A stretch of DNA of 64,000 nucleotides, from positions 17,410-81,409 of the forward strand of contig NZ_AJHJ01000018.1 in assembly GCF_000257645.1 (NCBI RefSeq). The letters are read 5' to 3'. Position 1 is the first letter of the stretch. Every line of letters starts with the position of its first letter. Origin of the DNA: Serratia sp. M24T3 (GTDB taxonomy: Bacteria; Pseudomonadota; Gammaproteobacteria; Enterobacterales; Enterobacteriaceae). The position numbers were made by a program, and so were the translations under genes. Below, piece by piece: positions 12,474 to 21,096 of this stretch. Below the pieces are notes generated by a model. The model saw nothing but the letters and a program-made list of their open reading frames with translations. It did no database searches and was not told the DNA's origin.

Positions 12474-13901
12474 TCATTTACCGGCTTGTTTACCCGGGAA
12501 AAACAGAGTGAAGCGTGTGACTCTTTCATTGCTGGTGACCTGCCAATTTCCCTGATGCAGCCCCATGATACTGCGAACAATCGACAGCCCCAAGCCACTG
12601 GCATGCGCGGAAGTATTTCGCGAAACATCGGCTCGGTAAAAGCGATCAAACAGGCGATTAAGATGCTCGGGATCGATTGTCGGCCCGAGATTCGTAACGT
12701 GGATCCTTGTTCCCGTTGGCTCCTGCTCAGCCAGTATCGCTATCTCGCTGCCTGAATCTGCATAGCGAACCGCATTAGCTAACAGATTAGCCAACGCGCG
12801 GCGCAGTAAATTAGCATCGGCCCAAACCTCACCTTCGGCCTTTACTGTCAGTCGAACATCTCGTTCATCGGCAGGACCTTCAAAATATTCACTGACTCGC
12901 TCAAACTCTTCGCTTAACTTGAGCTGAGTACGCTCAATAGCGTGATCGGCATTTTCAGCGCGGGCTAGAAACAGCATATTGTCTGTCATTTTCGAGAGCC
13001 GCATCAGCTCTTCAAAATTTGACCCCAATAGTTTTTCATAGTATGGCGCAGTTCGCCGCTGGCTGAGTGCCACCTCGGTTTGCCCCAATAAGTTACCAAT
13101 CGGCGTACGTAAGTCATGCGCCATATCGGCAGATACCTGGCTGAGTTGAGTAAAGCTAATCTCAAGCCGATCGAGCATCTGGTTAAAACTGTCGATCAGC
13201 GATAATAGTTCTCGAGGTGCCTGAGTGTTATCAATCCTGACTGATAGATTGCGAATGCCAATCGATGCAGTTTGTCCGGCCAACCTTTGTAGCGGGCTTA
13301 ATCCACGACGAGCAATCCAGTAAGACATTAACGCAGTCAAAACTGCCGCCGCCGCCGCGAGCAATATAATCTGCTCGCGATAAACTTCAAGAATGCGCGT
13401 CCGCTCGGTCATTAAACGCCCACTAATAATCTCAAGCTGGTGCGGAGCATCAGAAGTTTGTGCTGAGGCGGCTACTGAAATAAACGGCGTATCATCTCGT
13501 GACATACTGTGCTGAACCGCAGCCAGTGTCAGATCTTCATTGGCTGGAACTGGGGGAACATTGGGTATCGGCGAGTGCCCTGGATTGACCTCAATCAGCG
13601 GCGGCTGCCCGGGAAAACGCACCACTAACAGAGCTTCGTGATTGCCCAGCATATTGGCAAAAAGCTGAGGTTTATCATGGATAAGATTGATGACATCTTC
13701 ATCACGCAGCAGCGTGCGAATCTGCTGTACGCGAGTCAATAACGCGCCATCATCGCGAATACTAATCTGCTTTTCGAGTGTGTTGTAAAGCGTAAAACCG
13801 ACCAGCGCGATGACGACAAAAGACAACAGCGCAAAAATCAGTGAAAGCCGAGTGGTGAGGGAAATTCTCCGCACATTGAGAGGGTACCAACGAGGCCTCA
13901 T
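12474..13901 (-). CDS. Heavy-metal-type sensor histidine kinase (CusS-like)
   Basis: The product is a 475-residue inner-membrane kinase. It has a short cytoplasmic N-terminus, a membrane helix ([19 protein letters not shown]), a periplasmic loop of about 140 residues, a second helix near residue 180 ([19 protein letters not shown]), a HAMP region, a HisKA box with His in [11 protein letters not shown] (about residue 262) and an ATPase domain ([22 protein letters not shown]). It belongs to the CusS/IrlS/PcoS group. Its start overlaps the regulator stop by ATGA. There is no metal efflux gene nearby, so the ligand is uncertain. Confidence 0.88.
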   Translation of the reverse strand: MRPRWYPLNVRRISLTTRLSLIFALLSFVVIALVGFTLYNTLEKQISIRDDGALLTRVQQIRTLLRDEDVINLIHDKPQLFANMLGNHEALLVVRFPGQPPLIEVNPGHSPIPNVPPVPANEDLTLAAVQHSMSRDDTPFISVAASAQTSDAPHQLEIISGRLMTERTRILEVYREQIILLAAAAAVLTALMSYWIARRGLSPLQRLAGQTASIGIRNLSVRIDNTQAPRELLSLIDSFNQMLDRLEISFTQLSQVSADMAHDLRTPIGNLLGQTEVALSQRRTAPYYEKLLGSNFEELMRLSKMTDNMLFLARAENADHAIERTQLKLSEEFERVSEYFEGPADERDVRLTVKAEGEVWADANLLRRALANLLANAVRYADSGSEIAILAEQEPTGTRIHVTNLGPTIDPEHLNRLFDRFYRADVSRNTSAHASGLGLSIVRSIMGLHQGNWQVTSNERVTRFTLFFPGKQAGK

Positions 13902-14572
13902 GATTCATTTTCACAACGGTAACCCACGCCGTGTACAGTGTGGATTAGCTTGATTTCAAAGGGATCGTCAATTTTTTGCCGCAGTCGACGCACGGCGACA
14001 TCCACTACGTTGGTATCACTATCAAAATTCATATCCCAGACCCTTGAGGCAATTACCGATCGTGACAATACCTGCCCTTCATGCAACATAAAAAGATGTA
14101 GAAGGTTAAATTCTTTATTGGTAAGAGTAATACGATTCCCATCGCGAATAACTCGGCGCTTGGGAATATCAATCTGCAAATCGGCTAGCTCCAGCAGCTC
14201 TTCTTGTTTGATCTGAACGCCACGACGCAGAGCAACGCGAATACGCGCAAGAAGCTCGGCGAAAGAAAAAGGTTTGACCAGATAATCATCGGCACCGAGA
14301 TCCAGCCCTTTGAGTTTATCTTCCAGAGTGCCGCGCGCGGTCAGAAAAAGCACCGGCGTTTTGACCTGTTTATCCAGCCTTTTCATGACCTCCCAGCCAT
14401 CCATTTCCGGCATCATCACATCAAGAAGGATTAAGTCGTAAAGAAATTCCTGCGCCAGATGCAGCCCGTCAAGACCATTGGCCGCCACATCTACTACATA
14501 TCCCGCCTCGGTCAGGCCATTGCGCATATATTCGCCGGCTTTAGGCTCATCTTCAATAACCAGAATTCTCAT
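13898..14572 (-). CDS. OmpR-family response regulator (CusR-like)
   Basis: The product is a 224-residue two-component regulator. The receiver domain has the acidic pair in IEDEPKAG, phospho-Asp in [14 protein letters not shown] (about residue 51) and Lys in [10 protein letters not shown]. The C-terminal winged helix includes [16 protein letters not shown] and [18 protein letters not shown], typical of CusR/CopR proteins. The ATG at 14572 follows GGAGATC; the longer frame from 14626 has no such support. It is translationally coupled to the kinase gene and lies 69 bases after an exported hydrolase gene, probably in one transcript. Confidence 0.9.
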   Translation of the reverse strand: MRILVIEDEPKAGEYMRNGLTEAGYVVDVAANGLDGLHLAQEFLYDLILLDVMMPEMDGWEVMKRLDKQVKTPVLFLTARGTLEDKLKGLDLGADDYLVKPFSFAELLARIRVALRRGVQIKQEELLELADLQIDIPKRRVIRDGNRITLTNKEFNLLHLFMLHEGQVLSRSVIASRVWDMNFDSDTNVVDVAVRRLRQKIDDPFEIKLIHTVHGVGYRCENES

Positions 14573-14641
14573 GTGATCTCCTACGAGCCGATAACAGCGG
14601 GCGCAAACGTTGCGCCCAGCCCCCAATCATCATCAACAATA

Positions 14642-15412
14642 TTATTTCAGCGCGTGTTGCGCAGCCTGCTCGATCAACGCAGCAACCTCTTTCGGATGTG
14701 ATTCATATACTGAATGGCTTGCACCAGGAATTTCCACCTTATGGCTGTGAGCGCGGGCAGCATACATACGCTCCAGATTCGGGTTAATAATTTTGTCGGA
14801 CTCAGCCACCATATACCAACTCGGTTTTACCTTCCACGCCGGGTCTGGAATATTGGCAGTAAACACGCTGGCATTAGTTGGCATCTGCGCATGTGCTTCA
14901 AATTCTGCCTCTTTTAACGGCAGATCGGCGGCGAAATCAGCCGGGAAATTTTCTGGCTTGATGGTTAAATATCCATCGGGGGATTTAACAAAAGGCCGCG
15001 CGGTATTGGGAAATTTTTTGCCATTGCTGGCTTCTGTTTCACCGGCATCCAGAGCATGCGCAGCAATATAAACCAGCCCTGCAACGTGAGAATCATTACC
15101 GGCTTCAGTAATTATCGCGCCGCCGTAGCTGTGTCCAACCAGGATAGCCGGGCCATTTTGCTCATCAAGAATTCGTTTGGTCGCGGTAACATCGTCAGGA
15201 AATGAAGTCAGCGGCTCTTGCACCAGAGTGACGTTATAACCGTCTTTGGTCAAAATATCGTATACCGGACGCCAGCCTGAACCGCCAACAAACGCGCCAT
15301 GCACCAGGACAATATTTTTAACCGGTGCTGCCAGTACGGGAGCCGCTGCGCCAGCCAATAAAAGCGCAGTAATAGAAGAGGTAATCAGACGTTTTTTAAA
15401 TGAAGTTTTCAT
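14642..15412 (-). CDS. Exported alpha/beta hydrolase
   Basis: The product is a 256-residue protein with a signal peptide (MKTSFKKRL, hydrophobic core SITALLLAGAAAPVLA, cleavage about residue 29). The catalytic triad is Ser in VGHSYGGAI (about residue 114), Asp in AESDKIINPN and His in GASHSVYESHP. The HGAFVGGSGW motif supplies the oxyanion hole. It belongs to the esterase-like single-domain alpha/beta hydrolases found in periplasm. It is upstream of the CusRS-like pair on the same strand, so sensing and hydrolysis may be linked, but the substrate is unknown. Confidence 0.82.
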   Translation of the reverse strand: MKTSFKKRLITSSITALLLAGAAAPVLAAPVKNIVLVHGAFVGGSGWRPVYDILTKDGYNVTLVQEPLTSFPDDVTATKRILDEQNGPAILVGHSYGGAIITEAGNDSHVAGLVYIAAHALDAGETEASNGKKFPNTARPFVKSPDGYLTIKPENFPADFAADLPLKEAEFEAHAQMPTNASVFTANIPDPAWKVKPSWYMVAESDKIINPNLERMYAARAHSHKVEIPGASHSVYESHPKEVAALIEQAAQHALK

Positions 15413-15685
15413 GATTTTTCCTTAATGACAGTTGATGTTTAGGTTGCTGCTGCACCATGGGGGCCAGTGTATGGACCTGGCTCCCACACCAACATGACTC
15501 AATCATTACAAAAAAATGACGACTATTGCGGGTGGATCAAAATTAACAATTTGCACTCCTCTGTTACTGTCCTCTACAAGTCTGCTGTTAAAATCCGTGT
15601 TACGCTTTAAGGCTTTTTTAGCAATTAACGCTTTTCGCAGAGGAATACTTTGCTGCCTTGGTTACTTTTCCTGGAGATCTAAAGT

Positions 15686-16729
15686 TTGATTAATATTCCA
15701 CCAGGAACCCGACACAATATCCTGTTAGCCCTTTGTTGTTTACCGGCAATTATGCTGATTCTCGCCCTGGGTTTTTATTTTAATAGGCAGCCGCAGGCTA
15801 CGCTGATGGCCAGCGGCGCACTTTCTTTATCCTTTGGTGCCAACAAAACCTGGAAAGGATCGACCTTCGTGGTACTGATGGCCACCGCTTTCGGCCTCAG
15901 TATTGCCGCGATATTAGGTAGTCTGGCAGGCAATTCTCATATGTTATATATGGCTGGTGCGGTGCTGTTGACGGGGTTTTACATAGTAATTTCGGATATC
16001 AACAGCAGCGTTGGATGGATTTTTTTACAGTCCAGTATCGCTTTTCTGGTAGCAGGATTTTTCCCCGGTTCGTTGCAACAGGCAGCAGATCGCGCAGCCT
16101 TGATGGGAATAGGCAGTGTATTGCAGATTTTCTCTCTAGGACTGTTCTTTCAGGGGCTACGATTTAACCGACATGAACTGAGCAGCTTCAAGTCTCTTCG
16201 TTTTCCCAAACAGTTGAGCCTGTTGAACCAGCATCGTATTCATCTTAAATGGTCAATTACGTTTGGCGTTATTGCCATGGGCCTGACAATTTTTATCGAT
16301 CGCACCATAAGTATTCAGCATAGCTATTGGGCTGAAATGACACTCCTGATTTGCCTGCGTAATGATTACCATGAATCCCTACTCAGAGTTCCAGCGAGAA
16401 TTATGGGCACATTCATTGGCGGATTAGCGGCTGGGGCATTAAGTACTTATTGGCAGCAGCCAATAATTATCGTAGTAGCCTTTCTTGCCTCGGCTCTCAT
16501 CGCCATCAGCATGTCTTATTCCCTGACGCCAAAAGTCTACGCTATTTTCACATTTTTCATTACGATGATGATTATATTCATGCTTTCAAGCATTAGTATC
16601 GCGCAAGGCAATATCGCGGAACAAAGAATGGAGGCAACGTTATTAGGCGGGATAATGGCATTGGCTTCTGTGGTGCTTACCAAGCTGGTGACTTATCAGC
16701 ATATTAATCAGGCAAGGCAAAACACTTAA
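15686..16729 (+). CDS. FUSC-type multi-pass membrane protein
   Basis: The product is a 347-residue inner-membrane protein with two blocks of about five to six hydrophobic helices (residues 10-150 and 190-340), separated by a polar stretch (RFNRHELSSFKSLRFPKQLSLLNQHRIH). The second block has YWAEMTLLICLRNDYHESLLRVPARIMGTFIGG, the layout of the FUSC/aromatic-acid-exporter family (AaeB, YccS). It is shorter than AaeB-type pumps because it lacks the long cytoplasmic domain. A TTG at 15686 with GGAG 9 bases upstream is the most likely start; the next Met is at residue 23. It diverges from the exported hydrolase gene and ends at a bidirectional terminator. Confidence 0.72.
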   Translation: MINIPPGTRHNILLALCCLPAIMLILALGFYFNRQPQATLMASGALSLSFGANKTWKGSTFVVLMATAFGLSIAAILGSLAGNSHMLYMAGAVLLTGFYIVISDINSSVGWIFLQSSIAFLVAGFFPGSLQQAADRAALMGIGSVLQIFSLGLFFQGLRFNRHELSSFKSLRFPKQLSLLNQHRIHLKWSITFGVIAMGLTIFIDRTISIQHSYWAEMTLLICLRNDYHESLLRVPARIMGTFIGGLAAGALSTYWQQPIIIVVAFLASALIAISMSYSLTPKVYAIFTFFITMMIIFMLSSISIAQGNIAEQRMEATLLGGIMALASVVLTKLVTYQHINQARQNT

Positions 16730-16752
16730 ATCATCTTTTTCCAAAATGCAAA

Positions 16753-16771
16753 AACCCGCCATTGGCGGGTT
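16753..16771. terminator. Bidirectional terminator between FUSC gene and csp
   Basis: AACCCGCC-ATT-GGCGGGTT is a perfect 8-bp stem flanked by an A-run on the left and T-rich sequence on the right. It serves both the plus-strand FUSC gene and the minus-strand cold-shock gene. Confidence 0.8.
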
Positions 16772-16845
16772 CTTTAGCTTGGGCTTACTTAACTGCTCGG
16801 GCTATGCCGTCATCGCTACTGTAAGTATGCCGCGCTGTTCACTTA

Positions 16846-17058
16846 TTACAGTGCAACAACGTTTACTGCTGATGGGCCTTTAGCGCCGTTCTCGATAGAG
16901 AACTCAACTTTTTGACCTTCATCAAGAGTTTTGAAATCGCTGCTCTGGATTGCAGAGAAGTGAACGAACACATCTTTGCTGCCGTCTGCAGGAGAAATAA
17001 AACCAAAACCTTTACCAGCGTCAAACCACTTCACCAAACCAGTCATTTTAGTAGACAT
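16846..17058 (-). CDS. CspA-family cold-shock protein
   Basis: The product is a 70-residue single cold-shock domain with both RNA-binding motifs, KGFGFISP (RNP1) and DVFVHF (RNP2). It binds single-stranded nucleic acid and acts as an RNA chaperone. The length and residues fit the CspA/CspC/CspE group, but which paralogue is unclear. AAAGGAAA lies just before the ATG. The preceding non-coding region is long, as expected for csp leaders. Confidence 0.92.
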   Translation of the reverse strand: MSTKMTGLVKWFDAGKGFGFISPADGSKDVFVHFSAIQSSDFKTLDEGQKVEFSIENGAKGPSAVNVVAL

Positions 17059-17407
17059 AATAATTTCCTTTCAATATTTAGCCGCCATAGGGGCGAGGGA
17101 GGTCTGTTTTTTTAGTTGTGATACTTATGGGGCACTAAAGAAGGAAATTCGCGGTGAAGAGATATCTAGTGAGGATAACGCTAATACAGTGAACTACTTT
17201 ACTAAAATTGCTTTCATAAGGTCTGTACTACAAACCGAGGAGTGCATTAACGCACGTAGGAAAAACTTACGCAAGCATTATTTTATTTAACATACTTGCG
17301 TAGTCTTGTTAAAAAATATGAAAGCTTCTTTTGCCGAGTTTGATCTACATCACGACATAATGTCCAAATTAACGCCACTATTTGTCAAACAAATGGAGGG
17401 GTCAAAA
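17059..17407. other. Leader and promoter region of the csp gene
   Basis: About 350 bases without a credible gene. Read on the minus strand this is the csp 5' leader and promoter. Short open frames inside it lack ribosome binding sites. The right end contains the ribosome binding site of the small membrane-protein ORF at 17408. Confidence 0.5.
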
Positions 17408-17518
17408 ATGAACATCGCACACATTAAAACGCAAAGCAGAGTCACCATTCAAGACGTTGAAGTGATGGTCGCCATGCTGGCAATCGTTGCCATCATCGTT
17501 TGGGAATTGATGTTCTGA
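17408..17518 (+). CDS. Predicted 36-residue single-pass membrane protein
   Basis: A short ORF with a strong GGAGGGG ribosome binding site about 7 bases before its ATG encodes 36 residues. A polar N-terminus (MNIAHIKTQSRVTIQDVE) precedes one hydrophobic helix (VMVAMLAIVAIIVWELMF). I do not recognise the family. Size and build match enterobacterial stress-induced small membrane proteins and some type I toxins. The gene converges on another tiny ORF 27 bases away. Confidence 0.55.
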   Translation: MNIAHIKTQSRVTIQDVEVMVAMLAIVAIIVWELMF

Positions 17519-17539
17519 TCCTAAACGGTGCTCCTGAGG

Positions 17540-17556
17540 GTGGTTTTAAAAACCAC
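17540..17556. repeat. Palindrome between two tiny convergent ORFs
   Basis: GTGGTTTT-A-AAAACCAC is a perfect inverted repeat lying between the stop of the plus-strand ORF and the stop of the minus-strand ORF, and overlapping the latter. It may be a shared transcript end, although T-runs are short. Confidence 0.45.
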
Positions 17557-17638
17557 TCGATTCCAGTACAAACGGCAGGTCAATCACTAGGTTGGCCAGC
17601 AGTACCGCGAGGCTGGAATAAATAACCAATTTCAGCAT
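17546..17638 (-). CDS. Possible 30-residue hydrophobic peptide
   Basis: An ATG at 17638 with GAGG 6 bases upstream opens a 30-residue peptide that begins MLKLVIYSSLAVLLANL and is largely hydrophobic. The N-terminus recalls Ibs-type toxins (MMKLVI...), but the peptide is longer and I see no evident antisense RNA gene. It could equally be a small membrane protein or a chance ORF. The longer frame to 17854 is not supported. Confidence 0.35.
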   Translation of the reverse strand: MLKLVIYSSLAVLLANLVIDLPFVLESSGF

Positions 17639-17901
17639 ACGAACCTCAGAACAAAGATAAGGGAGCAGTCGCCCTCCTGTAACCTGGTTTTTTGCTACCT
17701 GCGCTATTAACAGTAAGTCCATATTTGTGATTAATGCCAGACTTACCGCACTAAAACATGCAAAAAAACCTTTAAAATCAAAACAATGAAAGCAAGCCAA
17801 AAGAAATCCGTCTCGCATAAAATAGAGGGGAATCTTAGGACGCTTCAGCCTCAAATTTTGCAGCTACCAACATTGGCGCTAGTAATAACAAAAAGCTTAA
17901 G

Positions 17902-17917
17902 TGTGATCAATATCACG
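17902..17917. promoter_or_regulatory. CRP-like site
   Basis: TGTGA-TCAATA-TCACG matches the CRP consensus TGTGA-N6-TCACA at 9 of 10 defined positions. It lies 173 bases before the gene at 18090 and about 265 bases upstream of the minus-strand peptide ORF. CRP could act on either, if the site is used. Confidence 0.5.
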
Positions 17918-18089
17918 TTTAATAAATGAGCACTTTTTAGCTGTTTGTTAAGCCCAAATTCAACTTCCGAGCACTCCTGTTGTTCCTCCCCCTCTCCTGA
18001 TGCACAATGCCTGCGAGAACGTTAAAAGATTTTCCATTTATTTGTCATTATGCAATGGCTATCAAGACCATGCCTATCAAGGAGCCTCA

Positions 18090-18290
18090 GTGACCAAACT
18101 AAACCAGCAGCAGTGCATTATCCTCACCGGTTTTACCGGCATCCTGCATGGCGAATTTGAATGGTTTCATACCGATTTGGAAACCCGACTGGGTCGCGAA
18201 GTACAAACTTCTGAATTGGGCTATCCCGAATTTATGGAGCAGTGCAAGGCACTTTATGAAGAAGACTTCAACGCCCTGATGCCTGACTAA
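18090..18290 (+). CDS. Small conserved protein (DUF7736-like)
   Basis: A GTG start at 18090 with AAGGAG 6 bases upstream gives 66 residues, beginning MTKLNQQQCIILTGFTGIL. The pattern (QQCIILTGFTG, W-F-H-x-D-x-E-x-R-L-G-R) is like small phage- and plasmid-borne domains labelled DUF7736; that assignment is from memory. There is no signal peptide or membrane helix. The longer frame from 18000 is not supported. It ends at a hairpin (18308-18328). The function is unknown. Confidence 0.65.
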   Translation: MTKLNQQQCIILTGFTGILHGEFEWFHTDLETRLGREVQTSELGYPEFMEQCKALYEEDFNALMPD

Positions 18291-18626
18291 ATTTTTGCAA
18301 GCTTGCTGGCCAGCTGCCCCAGCTGGTCGCAATCTCACCCTTAAATTTTCTTTTTATTCCTGATAATTATTTAAAAATTAATTAACTTCTTGTCGATATT
18401 AAACATTTACCAACGACTAGGACGAGTACGGAAATCCTTCATAACGGGTAAATATCGTTGTAAACCATTCTGCTTTGCTATTTAATACTTCTAGTTTCAC
18501 AATCGAAGGTTATCTTAAAACCCTTATTTAAATGATATTAAGAGGGGTCACTCATCTTATACCTTCGTTTATTTTATTTTTAGTTTTTTGTTTATTAAAA
18601 CTTAATCTAACCATTCGGATAATCAC
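18291..18626. other. AT-rich stretch before the winged-helix gene
   Basis: Apart from the hairpin at 18308-18328, this holds only AT-rich sequence that probably contains the promoter of the gene at 18627. No further gene is seen. Confidence 0.45.
18308..18328 (+). terminator. Terminator-like hairpin after the small gene
   Basis: CCAGCTG-CCC-CAGCTGG is a perfect 7-bp stem, extended by a G.T and a G-C pair outside it. T-rich sequence follows only after about 12 bases, so termination may be weak. Confidence 0.45.
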
Positions 18627-19088
18627 GTGAACACAAAATATCAAGTTCCTTCTATTTTATTAAATGAGCCCTTTGCAGACTTTTCGGAGATCGAATGTAA
18701 AGGAAATAAAATGACCATCAACAGTCAGTGTTTTGAAATCACGGAAAAACACAAACGATTAGTTATTTGCCTGCTTAAAGGTATTACTCAAAAAAATGAT
18801 ATAATAAATATCGTCTGGTATGAACAGGCAGGTATGGTCAGCGATAATAACTATCACCAGCTGATTCATAAGTTTCGTAATTTATTAGTGGAAAATAACC
18901 TTCCCAAAGCGATGCTGCGAACCATACCAAGGCATGGTGCAATGCTTGACCTCTCGTTATTACCGAAAATAGAAGAAACTGTCCAGCCAATAACGATCAG
19001 CCAGGCCAAGAAAACTTTCACTCTTGCAGCGCTAGGCGCTTGTTTTACTGCAGCTCTTTCTATGGTGACTAAATCACTTTACCGTTAA
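18627..19088 (+). CDS. Membrane-anchored winged-helix regulator (ToxR/CadC-like)
   Basis: The product is a 153-residue protein. Residues 25-115 look like an OmpR/PhoB-type winged helix: NSQCFEITEKHKRLVICLLKG, then the recognition-helix region DNNYHQLIHKFRNLLVEN and the wing LRTIPRHGAML. A single membrane helix near the C-terminus (FTLAALGACFTAALSMV, about 132-148) would tether it to the inner membrane with almost no periplasmic part. It is the first gene of a signalling block; the MASE1 gene follows 86 bases later. It may sense the membrane or pair with a partner. No named match is recognised. Confidence 0.7.
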   Translation: MNTKYQVPSILLNEPFADFSEIECKGNKMTINSQCFEITEKHKRLVICLLKGITQKNDIINIVWYEQAGMVSDNNYHQLIHKFRNLLVENNLPKAMLRTIPRHGAMLDLSLLPKIEETVQPITISQAKKTFTLAALGACFTAALSMVTKSLYR

Positions 19089-19137
19089 TTTATTAGATTG
19101 AGTCATTCTATCCATGAAGACTGTATACTTAAGATCT

Positions 19138-19155
19138 CGTGAGCCTGCGCTCACG
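19138..19155 (+). repeat. Inverted repeat upstream of the MASE1 gene
   Basis: CGTGAGC-CTGC-GCTCACG is a perfect 7-bp stem with a 4-base loop, ending 19 bases before the ATG at 19175. It could be an RNA hairpin in the leader or an operator; it lacks a T-run, so it is not a standard terminator. Confidence 0.45.
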
Positions 19156-19174
19156 TTACCCAAGAGATAGTCTA

Positions 19175-20464
19175 ATGATTAAATGGACTTTTCCACTGAA
19201 ATGGTTGCTGTTTTGTGTTTGCTATTTTTCTCTGGCTTTTCTTTGTCTTGAAACAAGAGACAATGGAAGTCTTTCATCTGCCATTTGGCTTCCTGCAGGG
19301 CTAACGCTAGGCGTACTGTGTTCCGCTCCAATATCTCGTTGGCCGCTATGGCTGGTCAGCACTGGGATACTGCACATTTTAGTCAGTATTCTGCATCAAC
19401 GTCCGATGAATATTTCCCTAGTCTTTGCACTAAATGATCTTATTATTCTGTGTTTAAGTGCGCATATCTGGAAAATAATTCTTAAAGACAGCGGCGTGAC
19501 GAGTAGATTAAATCTGACAGCAATATTTATTGCCATCGTTCTGATTGCCAGTATGTTCGGAGGTATCTCCACCTTTTATTCATTACGCATACTTGGCTAT
19601 CCAACCCTATTTTCTCATTTCATTATCTGGAGCATTTCAAATGCAACAGGATGCCTGGCATTTGCACCATTTTTTGCTATAAAATCATTGAGCTCTTCCT
19701 TTAGTCCAGATTCAAATCCTAAAAGCAGCCTGCTCCTGTTAATAGTAATCCCAGCGCTTACTCTGGTACTATTTTCACCGAGAATGGAAGACCTTCAGAA
19801 TGCTACATTGGTTGAACCAATGATCTATTTCCTTTTTGGCTTTACTTTGCTTTCTTCTTTGTTTATTTCCACATCAAAGCTTTCGCTCCTATTTATATCT
19901 CTTGCCTTTATCATCAGCCTAACTAAAATTTATAATCAAGGAATCTTTGCGGCTGACGATTATACCGGTAATAGCGGGATCACCGCTTCACAACTCTATC
20001 TTTTAGCAATATTTATTTTCTCTACGCTGATACGCGCCGGGACAAACGATATTCATCTTTCGAGAGCACAGAGCGACCAGTTAATGCTGCTGAGCCATTG
20101 TGTGTCTTCTCATCAACGACGCTATTCTTTTCGTGTAAACATTACCCAGCAAAAATGGGTGTGGACAGAACTCATAGACAGTATTAATAATTTTCCGATT
20201 AACAATCTGACTACACCGTCGCAAATGTTAGGCAGGATGCATCCTGAAGACCGGGATATCCTCCTGCCCTGGTTTAATGGAATAAACAAAACCGGAGCGA
20301 CTCCGTTCTCGCGCTCCGTTCGTCTCATATTGGATGGCACTGCTTTCAGTCAGGCTTACATTGCAATGCTCAGTGACCAGCACAGTAATGCTAATAAGAT
20401 GTTGAATGGCATATTAATTGCCCCAGAGCACATCCCTTCTTCGCCTACAGGGCACATAATATGA
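19175..20464 (+). CDS. MASE1-PAS membrane sensor without output domain
   Basis: The product is a 429-residue protein. Residues 5-300 are a MASE1-type sensor of about eight membrane helices, with the hallmark SSAIWLPAGLTLGVL and later ISNATGCLAFAPFFA. The C-terminal 110 residues form a PAS_3-like fold ending in MHPEDRDILLPWFNGI. There is no kinase, GGDEF or EAL domain, so it must signal through a partner. ATG 19175 is preferred over GTG 19139 because AAGAGA precedes it. Its stop overlaps the start of the response regulator by ATGA, which suggests balanced synthesis of the two. Confidence 0.78.
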   Translation: MIKWTFPLKWLLFCVCYFSLAFLCLETRDNGSLSSAIWLPAGLTLGVLCSAPISRWPLWLVSTGILHILVSILHQRPMNISLVFALNDLIILCLSAHIWKIILKDSGVTSRLNLTAIFIAIVLIASMFGGISTFYSLRILGYPTLFSHFIIWSISNATGCLAFAPFFAIKSLSSSFSPDSNPKSSLLLLIVIPALTLVLFSPRMEDLQNATLVEPMIYFLFGFTLLSSLFISTSKLSLLFISLAFIISLTKIYNQGIFAADDYTGNSGITASQLYLLAIFIFSTLIRAGTNDIHLSRAQSDQLMLLSHCVSSHQRRYSFRVNITQQKWVWTELIDSINNFPINNLTTPSQMLGRMHPEDRDILLPWFNGINKTGATPFSRSVRLILDGTAFSQAYIAMLSDQHSNANKMLNGILIAPEHIPSSPTGHII

Positions 20465-21096
20465 AAACAGTCCTGATTGCCGACGATCATCCAGTCTATT
20501 TACTTGGGCTAAAAACGTTGCTGGAAACACAATTTGCCAATGATTATCGTATTATTGGTACCGCAAGCAATGTCGATGAGCTGCTGGCATCACTTAAAAG
20601 TTCTCAACCCGACCTGTTATTAACTGATTTCACCATGCCGGGTACGCAGCATACGGACGGCCTGCATCTCATCCAGTTCCTACGCCGTAATTACCCTAAT
20701 TTGCCGATTATTGTGATCAGCGTTTTATCAAATCAGGCAATTGCCAACGTTATGCTTAAATCAGGAGTCATCGCGGTAATCAATAAGCAAAGCCTTAGTA
20801 CCGAGCTTCATCTCTGTCTTAAATCTTTATTGCAAGGCATGGATCTGGCACGAAATAGCAAAGCTCAGCTGGCAAAAACATTGGCTGCCACAGGTTATTC
20901 GCAAAAATGGCAATTGAGTCCTAAAGAGACTGAGGTCATGCGTTTAATGAAACAGGGCCAAACTGTGAACCAGATTGCGCAGATGTTGCACCGCTCCAAG
21001 CAAACCATCAGCGGGCAGAAAAAGAGCGCAATGAATAAATTAGGATTAACTACCGATGCGGACCTGTTCGAATATCTTCTAAAGATCGACCTATGA
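20461..21096 (+). CDS. RcsB/EvgA-like response regulator
   Basis: The product is a 211-residue NarL/FixJ-family regulator. The receiver has DDH near residue 9, phospho-Asp in LLLTDFTMPGTQ (about residue 58) and Lys in VINKQSLS. The C-terminal LuxR helix-turn-helix begins LSPKETEVMRLMKQGQ and continues IAQMLHRSKQTISGQKKSAMNKLG. The SKQTISGQKKSAM recognition segment resembles RcsB and EvgA. It is coupled by ATGA overlaps to genes on both sides, so it is the probable target of the hybrid kinase that follows. Likely targets are unknown genes elsewhere. Confidence 0.88.
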   Translation: MKTVLIADDHPVYLLGLKTLLETQFANDYRIIGTASNVDELLASLKSSQPDLLLTDFTMPGTQHTDGLHLIQFLRRNYPNLPIIVISVLSNQAIANVMLKSGVIAVINKQSLSTELHLCLKSLLQGMDLARNSKAQLAKTLAATGYSQKWQLSPKETEVMRLMKQGQTVNQIAQMLHRSKQTISGQKKSAMNKLGLTTDADLFEYLLKIDL

